Under the pieces are notes generated by a model, which did no database searches, had not been told where the DNA came from, and saw nothing but the letters and a program-made list of their open reading frames with translations. Positions 7,004 through 13,815 of a DNA stretch of 18,374 nucleotides are shown piece by piece. The stretch lies in contig DDCZ01000076.1 of the NCBI GenBank assembly GCA_002336485.1, positions 1 through 18,374 on the forward strand, written 5' to 3'. The position numbers and the translations under genes were made by a program. The stretch is from Flavobacteriales bacterium UBA1993. Its GTDB lineage: Bacteria > Bacteroidota > Bacteroidia > Flavobacteriales_G > Salibacteraceae. Each line of letters begins with the position of its first letter. Position 1 is the first letter of the stretch.

Positions 7004-7786
7004 ATGGCTGAATTCTTTCTTCGATCTATTCTTGTATTTACACTTCTTGGCATTCTTCTAGCCTCCTGTAATCATGCTCCGCCAAAACGGATAAAAAGTG
7101 ATGCTCCATCTGAAGAAAAAGTACCGAAAGCTGAGAATCAAGATGTTGAAATCTGGCCCAAACGAGGTAATATAAAGTCGTATTTCACAAAATACGGCGA
7201 TGAAAACCCCGAACGAGTAGTAAGACTTAAAACTACCTTAGGAGACATTGACATAGAACTATTCGAGGACACGCCCTTGCACAGAGCGAACTTCATTCAT
7301 CACGTTAAGCGAGGTCTGTATGACCGCACCATTTTCTATCGAGTGATCCCTGATTTCATGATTCAGGGCGGCAACTCGGATGATGACAAAACAGTGGAAC
7401 GAAGAAAGGGTGTAGAATCATATTACATTCCTTCCGAGGTCAAAAAGCACCATATCCATGAGCGCGGGTCAGTTGCAATGGCCATGAGTTACCATAATAA
7501 CCCAGAAAACAAATCGTCACAATACGATTTCTACATCGTAATCGGAAAGACCTTTAATAACAATGAACTAGACGCCACTAAGGAGGAGTATCACTATAAT
7601 TTTGACGAGAATGATAGGAAGATTTACAAAACAAAGGGAGGCACGCCTCATCTTGATGGCAAGCACACAGTTTTTGGAAGAGTAATAAAGGGAATGGAAA
7701 TCGTCGAAGAAATTGCTCGAACGGACCGAGACTCAGGCGATTGGCCTATTAACGATGTCGTAATCGACTACCAAATAATCGAGTAG
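7004..7786 (+). CDS. Cyclophilin-type peptidyl-prolyl isomerase, lipoprotein
   Basis: The 260-aa protein is a cyclophilin-type prolyl isomerase carried on a lipoprotein anchor, so it should assist folding of envelope proteins in the periplasm or at a membrane. Residues 4-22 form a signal peptide with lipobox LLASC (C22). A charged linker follows to about residue 70, then the cyclophilin fold with FYRVIPDFMIQGG (R113, Q121), RGSVAMA, and YDFYIV (F177). An extra stretch of about 35 residues (roughly 182-215, acidic and Lys/Tyr-rich) separates the FYIV strand from HLDGKHTVFG (H221); I recall similar insertions in other Bacteroidota cyclophilins. The ATG at 7004 was chosen because it places the signal peptide at the N-terminus; 21 upstream in-frame codons overlap the PHP phosphatase gene. 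Confidence 0.92.
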   Translation: MAEFFLRSILVFTLLGILLASCNHAPPKRIKSDAPSEEKVPKAENQDVEIWPKRGNIKSYFTKYGDENPERVVRLKTTLGDIDIELFEDTPLHRANFIHHVKRGLYDRTIFYRVIPDFMIQGGNSDDDKTVERRKGVESYYIPSEVKKHHIHERGSVAMAMSYHNNPENKSSQYDFYIVIGKTFNNNELDATKEEYHYNFDENDRKIYKTKGGTPHLDGKHTVFGRVIKGMEIVEEIARTDRDSGDWPINDVVIDYQIIE

Positions 7787-7787
7787 A

Positions 7788-7907
7788 CTATTTGCACTTA
7801 AACTTCCCCCCTGACGGCGGCTTCTTATGATATCCTCCTGAAGAAGCGCACGATCCAGCAAGAAATAAAAGAAGGGAAGCAATTACGAGTAATCTAGTTG
7901 TTTTCAT
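7788..7907 (-). CDS. Small lipoprotein, 39 aa, not recognised
   Basis: A short frame encodes 39 residues: a basic N-terminus (MKTTR), a hydrophobic stretch (LLVIASLLLFLAGSC), and a mature tail with ASSGG and a Lys/Pro/Gly-rich end (KKPPSGGKFKCK). The cysteine at residue 20 fits a signal peptidase II site, although the -3 residue is Ala rather than Leu. If so, the mature protein would be only 20 residues long. A perfect TAnnTTTG box lies 17-24 bp upstream. An in-frame ATG four codons earlier (7919) would give 43 aa but falls at the predicted transcription start. The stop is 1 bp from the convergent cyclophilin stop. No function can be assigned. Confidence 0.65.
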   Translation of the reverse strand: MKTTRLLVIASLLLFLAGSCASSGGYHKKPPSGGKFKCK

Positions 7908-7923
7908 CTTCGACTTCATACAG

Positions 7924-7931
7924 CAAAATTA
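7924..7931 (-). promoter_or_regulatory. Promoter -7 box (TAATTTTG) for the small lipoprotein
   Basis: On the minus strand TAATTTTG matches TAnnTTTG exactly. It lies in the gap after the leucine-rich-repeat gene and would start transcription near 7917, about 10 nt before the ATG at 7907. This supports the small gene being real and separately transcribed. Confidence 0.45.
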
Positions 7932-7957
7932 AGCGATTCTAATGAATCAGTGGGCTA

Positions 7958-8527
7958 TCAATCGCAATCACAGCTCATCGAGAAGCGCAATCGAATATCA
8001 AAGCCATCAAAAAGTGACTTGATTGACTCTTGGTATTCCATGTTTAGTTGAATGTTGCGTAAGTCCAATTCTTTCAAATTCTTCAGCTCCCCTACACTTT
8101 GTGGTAAGTAGTATATGTTGTTACTCCACATCTCCCATTCTTCCAATTGTTTCAGGTTCGATATTTCTGGAGACACATGATAGATCTCGTTATTCCCTAA
8201 TAAAAGCACTTTAAGATTTTCCAAGTCCCCGATTGAGTTGGGCAGGGAATCAAGATTATTAGAAGTCAGATCGAGGTATTCTAATTTGGATAAGTAGGTT
8301 AAATCAGAAGGAAGCGAGTCAATTTTATTCTTACTCAAGTCTAAGCTTAGCAGGTTCGGAAACGACTTAAGTTCTTCTGGCCATTCTCGAATCTTAGATC
8401 TACGCAAGTCCAATTTTACAACGGACTCTGGCTCATTCATGGCATCTGCAAGGCTGGTGTATACTCCTTGACCGAACAGCACAATCGGCGCTAGAAGAAT
8501 GAATATGCTCAGCAGAATTCTCATCAT
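7958..8527 (-). CDS. Exported leucine-rich-repeat protein
   Basis: The 189-aa product starts with a signal peptide (MMRILLSIFILLAPIVLFGQ) and is then almost wholly leucine-rich repeats. Six units of about 23 residues run from about residue 36 to 170, with the pattern LxxLxLxxNxIxxLPxxLxxLxx; clear examples contain LSLDLSKNKIDSLP and EYLDLTSNNLDSLP. The protein ends in SMSCDCD, with two cysteines that could pair after export. No sorting domain or membrane anchor is seen, so the product is probably periplasmic or released. Its ATG overlaps the ribF stop (ATGA, 4 bp), and a second ATG follows at once, so translation should be coupled to ribF. The binding partner is unknown. Confidence 0.85.
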   Translation of the reverse strand: MMRILLSIFILLAPIVLFGQGVYTSLADAMNEPESVVKLDLRRSKIREWPEELKSFPNLLSLDLSKNKIDSLPSDLTYLSKLEYLDLTSNNLDSLPNSIGDLENLKVLLLGNNEIYHVSPEISNLKQLEEWEMWSNNIYYLPQSVGELKNLKELDLRNIQLNMEYQESIKSLFDGFDIRLRFSMSCDCD

Positions 8528-9450
8528 GACTCTAGCGCCCTTTTTATGTCCCTTCCAATTTGTGCAACAAGCGCTTCTCGACTATCGAAACGGACTTCAT
8601 CTCGAATCCGATCAAAAAATTTGACCTGTACCTTTTGACCATAAATATCCTGGTGAAAATTAAGGATATGAACTTCGATAGATTGATTTTCGCCGGATTC
8701 GAACGTGGGATTATTTCCAATATTCAGAACCCCTTTATGGCTGCCACCATTAACCTCAACGGAGACCAGGTAAACACCAGACTTAGGAATGATTTTATCT
8801 GAATCCTCAATGCTAACATTTGCCGTAGGAAAACCGAGGCCTTTGCCTCGCCCCTTGCCCCTAACCACCGTTCCAGTAATAAAGAACTCGTAGCCGAGAT
8901 AGGCATTGGCCTCTTTAATGTGACCATCAGAAAGCGCATATCGAATCTTTGTTGAGCTAATCTTAACATCATCAATATCCTGGGCCGGAATTTCATCTAC
9001 AGAAAAATCATACAACGGAGCCAGCTCGGCGAGCTGTTCAATGCTTCCTTCCCTATTCTTTCCAAACTGGTGATCATAGCCTATGACTAATTTCTTCATT
9101 TTGACATGATTCACTAAAAGGTCTCTGACATATATAAGCGCAGATGTTCTTGAAAATTCCAAGCTGAATGGGTGGACAATAACCGCACTGATCTTACATG
9201 ACTCCAGCAGTTGAAGTTTTTCCTCCAGCGTATTGATCAATTGAAGACCAGCCTGGTCCGGAAAAAGGACTTTTCTTGGATGCGGATCAAAGGTAACAAG
9301 CACACTTTCACAGTTCAACTCAGAAGCCTCTTCAGAGAGCTTACTTAATATTTTTTTATGTCCAATATGGATCCCGTCGAAGGTGCCTGTGGTGACACAT
9401 GCATCTCGGCTCGAACTATACGTCTCAATTCCTCTAAAAATCTTCAACAC
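8524..9450 (-). CDS. ribF: Bifunctional riboflavin kinase / FAD synthetase
   Basis: RibF phosphorylates riboflavin to FMN and adenylates FMN to FAD. The 308-aa protein has both modules in the usual order. The N-terminal FAD synthetase shows GTFDGIHIGH at 22-31, FDPHPRKVL, GYDHQFGKNREG at about 124-135 and SSTKIR at 165-170. The C-terminal flavokinase shows GKGLGFPTANV at about 202-212 and a late GVLNIGNNPTF. The start is GTG at 9448-9450 or the TTG immediately after it; no ATG is available near the conserved N-terminus. The leucine-rich-repeat gene overlaps its stop by 4 bp. A promoter-like TAnnTTTG box lies about 70 bp upstream in the region shared with atpD. Confidence 0.95.
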   Translation of the reverse strand: MLKIFRGIETYSSSRDACVTTGTFDGIHIGHKKILSKLSEEASELNCESVLVTFDPHPRKVLFPDQAGLQLINTLEEKLQLLESCKISAVIVHPFSLEFSRTSALIYVRDLLVNHVKMKKLVIGYDHQFGKNREGSIEQLAELAPLYDFSVDEIPAQDIDDVKISSTKIRYALSDGHIKEANAYLGYEFFITGTVVRGKGRGKGLGFPTANVSIEDSDKIIPKSGVYLVSVEVNGGSHKGVLNIGNNPTFESGENQSIEVHILNFHQDIYGQKVQVKFFDRIRDEVRFDSREALVAQIGRDIKRALES

Positions 9451-9517
9451 TTATCAACGATTTCAATTATGTTAACTATCTGTATATCTGATACTTACGA
9501 TCGATACTGACAATAGT

Positions 9518-9525
9518 CAAATGTA
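9518..9525 (-). promoter_or_regulatory. Promoter -7 box (TACATTTG) for ribF
   Basis: On the minus strand TACATTTG matches TAnnTTTG exactly, with a TTG 15 bp upstream as a possible but short-spaced -33 element. Transcription would start near 9511, giving a leader of about 60 nt. No riboswitch-like FMN element was recognised in that leader. Confidence 0.45.
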
Positions 9526-9573
9526 CAGAATTAAAAATATCAAGACTGGGTTAAGTTTGAGCTTTGAAAAACA

Positions 9574-9581
9574 TAAATTTG
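9574..9581 (+). promoter_or_regulatory. Promoter -7 box (TAAATTTG) for atpD-atpC
   Basis: TAAATTTGCGCC is a textbook Bacteroidota -7 element. A TTTG lies 14 bp upstream, shorter than the usual 19-21 bp. The predicted start near 9588 gives a leader of about 50 nt before the atpD ATG. Confidence 0.55.
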
Positions 9582-9636
9582 CGCCCTGAAAGGAAAAGGA
9601 TAAACACTTATCGTAACTATCTAAATATCAGCACAA

Positions 9637-11145
9637 ATGGCTGCCAACATAGGAAATATTACACAGGTTATCGGACCTGTGGTGGATGTGCGCTTTAGCA
9701 CTGAAGGTCAAGACCTTCCAAACATTCTTGATGCACTTGAAGTAACAAAGTCTTCAGGAGAAAAAGTAATCTTAGAATGCCAATCCCACATTGGTGAGAA
9801 TACAGTACGAACCATTGCAATGGACTCGAGTGAGGGTTTAATGCGCGGATTGGAAGTAACGGCATCTGGGACACCAATCACAATGCCCATAGGCGATCAG
9901 ATTAAAGGAAGAACCTTCAACGTTATCGGTGGTGCCATTGATGGTATTGGCGAAGTTGATCAAGCTGGTGGTCGTCCCATTCACAGAGAGGCGCCTCTTT
10001 TTGAAGATCTATCTACCGCAACAGAGGTATTGTTTACCGGAATTAAGGTTATTGACTTGATCGAGCCTTACGCCAAAGGAGGTAAGATTGGATTATTTGG
10101 TGGAGCCGGAGTTGGCAAGACCGTTTTGATCCAAGAGTTGATTAACAATATTGCCAAGGGCCATGATGGATACTCAGTATTCGCTGGCGTAGGTGAAAGA
10201 ACCCGTGAAGGAAATGACCTTCTAAGAGAAATGCTTGAATCAGGTATCGTTAAATACGGCGATGATTTTATGGAATCTATGGAATCTGGCGGATGGGACC
10301 TCTCAAAGGTTGACTCTGAGGCCATGAAGGAATCTCAAGCAACATTTGTCTTTGGTCAAATGAACGAACCTCCTGGGGCACGAGCTCGAGTTGCATTAAC
10401 TGGGCTGACCGCTGCAGAATATTTCCGTGATGGAGATGAAGAAAGTGGAGGACGAGATATTCTTTTCTTCGTAGACAACATTTTCCGATTTACTCAAGCA
10501 GGTTCTGAGGTATCCGCACTTCTTGGTCGTATGCCATCTGCTGTTGGTTATCAACCAACATTAGCTTCAGAAATGGGAGCGATGCAGGAGCGAATTACTT
10601 CTACTAAGCGTGGATCTATTACATCGGTTCAGGCGGTATACGTGCCTGCAGATGATTTAACTGACCCTGCACCGGCAACAACATTTGCTCACCTTGATGC
10701 TAATACTGTATTGTCGCGTAAGATTGCTGAACTTGGTATTTACCCAGCGGTTGATCCACTTGACTCTACATCTAGAATTCTTACTCCTAAGATTGTTGGA
10801 GACGATCATTACGACACAGCACAGCGTGTTAAGGAGATCCTACAACGATACAAGGAGCTTCAGGATATCATTGCCATTCTTGGTATGGATGAATTATCTG
10901 AAGAAGATAAGCTTGCTGTTCACCGTGCACGAAGAGTTCAGAGATTCTTATCTCAACCATTCCACGTTGCTGAGCAGTTCACAGGCATCCCAGGTGTACT
11001 TGTTCCGATAGAAGAAACCATCAAAGGATTCAACATGATCATGGATGGTGAAGTTGATGAGTATCCAGAAGCAGCATTTAACTTGAAGGGTACAATTGAA
11101 GAAGCAATTGAGGCAGGAAAGAAAATGCTTGCTGAGAACAAATAA
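9637..11145 (+). CDS. atpD: F1Fo ATP synthase, beta subunit
   Basis: This is the catalytic subunit of the F1 head, which makes ATP on the cytoplasmic face of the inner membrane. The 502-aa protein has the beta-barrel domain at residues 1-80, Walker A GGAGVGKT at 155-162, the catalytic-Glu motif GERTREGND at 186-194, Walker B (ILFFVDNIFRF) at 275-285 and the DELSEED torque loop. It is about 40 residues longer than the E. coli subunit, mainly through an extra Met/Ser/Glu-rich stretch at about 203-233 just before FGQMNEPPGARARVALTG. Such a longer beta subunit is usual in Bacteroidota as I recall. Only atpC follows (8 bp after the stop); the genes for a, c, b, delta, alpha and gamma are not in the window. 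The ATG at 9637 begins MAANIGNITQVIGPVVDV, as expected. Confidence 0.98.
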   Translation: MAANIGNITQVIGPVVDVRFSTEGQDLPNILDALEVTKSSGEKVILECQSHIGENTVRTIAMDSSEGLMRGLEVTASGTPITMPIGDQIKGRTFNVIGGAIDGIGEVDQAGGRPIHREAPLFEDLSTATEVLFTGIKVIDLIEPYAKGGKIGLFGGAGVGKTVLIQELINNIAKGHDGYSVFAGVGERTREGNDLLREMLESGIVKYGDDFMESMESGGWDLSKVDSEAMKESQATFVFGQMNEPPGARARVALTGLTAAEYFRDGDEESGGRDILFFVDNIFRFTQAGSEVSALLGRMPSAVGYQPTLASEMGAMQERITSTKRGSITSVQAVYVPADDLTDPAPATTFAHLDANTVLSRKIAELGIYPAVDPLDSTSRILTPKIVGDDHYDTAQRVKEILQRYKELQDIIAILGMDELSEEDKLAVHRARRVQRFLSQPFHVAEQFTGIPGVLVPIEETIKGFNMIMDGEVDEYPEAAFNLKGTIEEAIEAGKKMLAENK

Positions 11146-11153
11146 TTCTGATC

Positions 11154-11387
11154 ATGAAAGTTGACATCATATCTCCAGATAAGCTCATTTACGAAGGCGA
11201 GGCAGATTCATTAAAGCTTCCGGGTAAGGATGGTTCGTTTGGAATTCTAAACAACCACGCACCAATCATTGCTTCTTTGCGAGCAGGTACGGTGGTTGTA
11301 AAACACAACGACAGTGAACAATCATTCGAAGTGAATGGAGGCGTTGTTGAGGTGGTAAAGAACAAGGTGATCATCCTGGCCGATTAA
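11154..11387 (+). CDS. atpC: F1Fo ATP synthase, epsilon subunit, short form
   Basis: Epsilon sits on the central stalk of F1 and couples gamma to the c-ring; in many bacteria its C-terminal helices also inhibit ATP hydrolysis. This copy has only 77 residues. They make up the N-terminal beta-sandwich: MKVDIISPDKLIYEGEADSL, then GSFGILNNHAPIIASLRAG and the final strands ending VVKNKVIILAD. The usual two-helix C-terminal domain (about 45-55 residues) is absent, and the stop is followed by the terminator, so this is a natural short form rather than a broken gene. It follows atpD by 8 bp and must share its transcript. Confidence 0.93.
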   Translation: MKVDIISPDKLIYEGEADSLKLPGKDGSFGILNNHAPIIASLRAGTVVVKHNDSEQSFEVNGGVVEVVKNKVIILAD

Positions 11388-11410
11388 CTTATTAATTAGC
11401 TAAAGAGAAC

Positions 11411-11437
11411 AAAAAAAGGGGCCTAGGCCCCTTTTTT
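11411..11437. terminator. Bidirectional intrinsic terminator between atpC and the exported-protein gene
   Basis: A perfect palindrome with arms 11412-11424 and 11425-11437: an A-tract, GGGGCC, TA, GGCCCC, then a T-tract. It can fold as a five-GC-pair stem closed by a CTAG loop and extended by A-T pairs. Each strand presents a U-run after the hairpin, so it can end both the atpD-atpC transcript (+) and the opposing transcript ending at 11458 (-). Confidence 0.9.
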
Positions 11438-11457
11438 CGGCTCCATACTATAAGGCC

Positions 11458-13098
11458 TTACTTTATTATCAACCTCCCGACCGCGGTTTTTTCTTTTTGT
11501 GGATGATCTCCAAAATGTGTGTCTCCGAAACCGTTGGTGATGTTCGCTCTTGAACCAACAAGGATCAACTCGCCATCCCCGTTCACAAACGAACGACCAA
11601 ATCCCATGTGTTGTCTATTTCCTTCAAATATTGTCTCCTTTTCAAGCTCGCCTGATTCGTCAAACTGTCGCAGCATGAGGCCTTTATGATCGTTCTTTTT
11701 AGCATCGGCCGAAAGCACTTCGTCTTGAAGGACATACCATTTATTATTGCGTTCAAATGCCAATACTCCGCCGCGCCTGTCTCCGGAATATGCATTGTAA
11801 TGTTTCGACTCATGCACCTGGCTGGATTTAACCTTTCCCTTTAAACTCGTATTTAGAATCACTAGGTTTTCGCTTGCGGTTTTCCGCTTATCCTCATCCA
11901 AGTAGTGATACTCATTTATAACGAGTGTCAATCCTGACTCTGCATCTAATTTTGCGCTGTGAACAATCGGATATCCAATTTCAATTGACTTTCCTTTTTC
12001 AAGTGTCTTGACTTTTTTATCCGACAGCGAATTTCTAAGATCGTAAACATCAATCGGAATTAGCACAGATGGCACCTTATGACTATTCAGGTTGCTTACG
12101 CGGAAGCCTGCAAATAAGACGTTTGTCGCACCTAAAAGCCCCTTATCTCCCGATTGAATCGCAGCCACACGCAGATATCGATCACCAGAAAACATAAATG
12201 ATTCGTAAAGGGCAGATATCTTCTTATCATCACTGTCCTTTTCTTCATAATCTAGGCGGTAGGGAGTTGATTCATTCTTCCGAATCGAATATATCCTATC
12301 AGCGCGCATCGGCCCTCGCTTACCAATGGTCAATTCCGTCAAACCCTTATTCTTAATGTCGAAATAATGATTTCTCAAAGGGCTAGCTAGCGCGTGAATA
12401 AAGACAGTGCCTTGATCATTAATGTTCACAAATCGAACATAGACAGCCGTGTCACCCTCGCCCATATTGTACTTTTTTGTCCAAGCAATTTCACCTTTCT
12501 CATCAAACACGGTGAAGGTGTGTTCGCGCACATAAAACTCAGGGTCACGCACCTTCCAATAATTAAATGGTAGACCTATATAAGGGATAAGCACCATTTT
12601 ATCTCTAAAATTTCGTGCCAGCACTGTGCTCGAATAAACGACCGAGTACTTGAAATTCGGCGAGACGGCAGAATGATTTACGATGATATCCTTACCCGAG
12701 GTGTTGTCCACATGATTAATCACCTTTTCATCTTTGCTATCGTCCAAACTATTCAGGACCGTATAGGATTGCCCTTCAGCATCTGAGTGCTCAACATTGT
12801 ACCTATAAATTCTACCTCCAACAGATTCAGCTCCGATTCCGAAAAATGCGGGCTTGATTTTCTTACCCTCAGTTAGCTTATACGTCTTTTTCTTTCCGAA
12901 TTCTATCGGATTGTATACCGTGACCTCTTTGATGTTTTCTTCCTCATACTCACCGTATAGCGCAAACCAACCATTCTTCGCGGGAATGGCAGACTCGGAT
13001 TCATAATAGGTATGGGTGTGGTTTTTAGACCACTCAATTTCTTGCTGCGCATATGAAGCACAGCTAAATAAAACAAGTATGAAAGCTAGAAATCGAAT
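11458..13098 (-). CDS. Large exported protein of unknown function, apparent ATT start
   Basis: The frame is open from the stop at 11458 back to the stop codon of the deoxynucleoside kinase gene at 13111. Its first ATG/GTG/TTG is a TTG at 12747, inside the protein. The translated region before it clearly belongs to the gene: it opens with a good signal peptide, (I/M)RFLAFILVLFSCASYA, followed by QQEIEWSKNH. Starting at ATT (13096-13098) gives 546 residues with cleavage expected after ASYA. The mature protein is rich in beta-strand-like, aromatic and charged segments (FTVFDEKGEIAWTKKY, LMLRQFDESGELEKETIF) of the kind seen in exported beta-propellers, but I recognise no family. No T9SS sorting domain is present; the C-terminus is AVGRLIIK. 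It lies 12 bp after the kinase stop, in the same frame, and ends at the bidirectional terminator. Confidence 0.8.
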   Translation of the reverse strand: MRFLAFILVLFSCASYAQQEIEWSKNHTHTYYESESAIPAKNGWFALYGEYEEENIKEVTVYNPIEFGKKKTYKLTEGKKIKPAFFGIGAESVGGRIYRYNVEHSDAEGQSYTVLNSLDDSKDEKVINHVDNTSGKDIIVNHSAVSPNFKYSVVYSSTVLARNFRDKMVLIPYIGLPFNYWKVRDPEFYVREHTFTVFDEKGEIAWTKKYNMGEGDTAVYVRFVNINDQGTVFIHALASPLRNHYFDIKNKGLTELTIGKRGPMRADRIYSIRKNESTPYRLDYEEKDSDDKKISALYESFMFSGDRYLRVAAIQSGDKGLLGATNVLFAGFRVSNLNSHKVPSVLIPIDVYDLRNSLSDKKVKTLEKGKSIEIGYPIVHSAKLDAESGLTLVINEYHYLDEDKRKTASENLVILNTSLKGKVKSSQVHESKHYNAYSGDRRGGVLAFERNNKWYVLQDEVLSADAKKNDHKGLMLRQFDESGELEKETIFEGNRQHMGFGRSFVNGDGELILVGSRANITNGFGDTHFGDHPQKEKTAVGRLIIK

Positions 13099-13110
13099 AA
13101 GCCAGGCTGA

Positions 13111-13746
13111 TTAGAACAACCCGTGTAATTCGGCGTCGATCTTATGGATAATGACACCAAGATCTTCTTGATCGTCTTTGAAGTTGTTGTTATCTACATC
13201 TATGATGAGCAACTTTCCTTTGTCATACGTCGAGATCCAAGCTTCGTATCGCTCATTTAGACGTTTTAAGTAGTCCAATCGAATTGCTTCTTCGTATTCC
13301 CTACCTCTATTCTGAATCTGGCTGACCAATCTCGGAACACTTGCTCGCAGGTAAACCAACAAATCTGGTGGTTGAACAAATTTGTCAAGCAAATTGAACA
13401 ATGAAAAATACGTTTCAAAGTCACGGGTTGTCATCAACCCCATACTGTGCAGGTTTGGAGCAAAAATGTATGCGTCTTCGTAAATGGTTCTATCCTGAAT
13501 AACTCCCTTTTTACCATCTCGAATATCAAGCACTTGATTAAAACGATTATTCAAAAAGTAAATCTGCATGTTGAATGACCAACGCTGCATTTCAGCATAG
13601 AAGTCGTTCATGTATGGATTATCATCTGCATCCTCAAAGTGAGCATCCCAGCCATAGTGCTTTGAGAGTAATCCAGTTAGCGTGGTTTTGCCTGCTCCAA
13701 TGTTACCTGAAACTGCTACGTGTAAATTTTTTCCGGTCTTATCCAT
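13111..13746 (-). CDS. Deoxynucleoside kinase
   Basis: The 211-aa cytosolic enzyme belongs to the deoxynucleoside kinase family (dAK/dGK/dCK/TK2 type), which salvages deoxynucleosides by ATP-dependent 5'-phosphorylation. The P-loop is GNIGAGKTT at residues 14-22. FEDADDNPYMNDFY near 37-50 corresponds to the substrate-binding segment, QDRTIYED at 84-91 carries the DR(S/T)xxED-type catalytic motif, and RGREYE in the second half forms the lid. Substrate choice (dA, dG, dC or dT) cannot be read from the sequence. The ATG at 13744-13746 lies 69 bp downstream of the stop of the previous gene; no promoter box was recognised there, so the gene probably belongs to the GH3 cluster transcript. Confidence 0.92.
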   Translation of the reverse strand: MDKTGKNLHVAVSGNIGAGKTTLTGLLSKHYGWDAHFEDADDNPYMNDFYAEMQRWSFNMQIYFLNNRFNQVLDIRDGKKGVIQDRTIYEDAYIFAPNLHSMGLMTTRDFETYFSLFNLLDKFVQPPDLLVYLRASVPRLVSQIQNRGREYEEAIRLDYLKRLNERYEAWISTYDKGKLLIIDVDNNNFKDDQEDLGVIIHKIDAELHGLF

Positions 13747-13815
13747 AGTGATGATATCTATATAATCTGATATGCGTGTACGAATTAAGATAAACAGACT
13801 GGAAAACGAAAGGAA

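Noticed and set aside
6941..7053. Longer starts for the divergent PHP phosphatase (to 7053) and cyclophilin (to 6941) genes
   Set aside because: Each extension only reads the antisense of the other gene and moves the signal peptide or the conserved MFGK start away from the N-terminus.
9490..9508. GATACT repeated 13 bp apart in the ribF-atpD intergenic region, a possible operator
   Set aside because: A six-base repeat in AT-rich DNA is likely by chance; no dyad symmetry or third copy supports it.
10685..11011. 108-residue plus-strand frame inside atpD
   Set aside because: It is a shifted-frame shadow of conserved AtpD sequence, rich in Leu and Arg with no domain.
11418..11431. The 14-bp GC palindrome as a recombination or attachment site
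   Set aside because: Flanking A and T tracts and its place between convergent genes explain it fully as a terminator; no integrase or duplicated copy is seen.
12748..13746. Stop-codon read-through joining the deoxynucleoside kinase to the exported protein in the same frame
   Set aside because: The frames do match across the TAA at 13111-13113, but the downstream part begins with a signal peptide, which would be buried inside a fusion. Restart at ATT is simpler.
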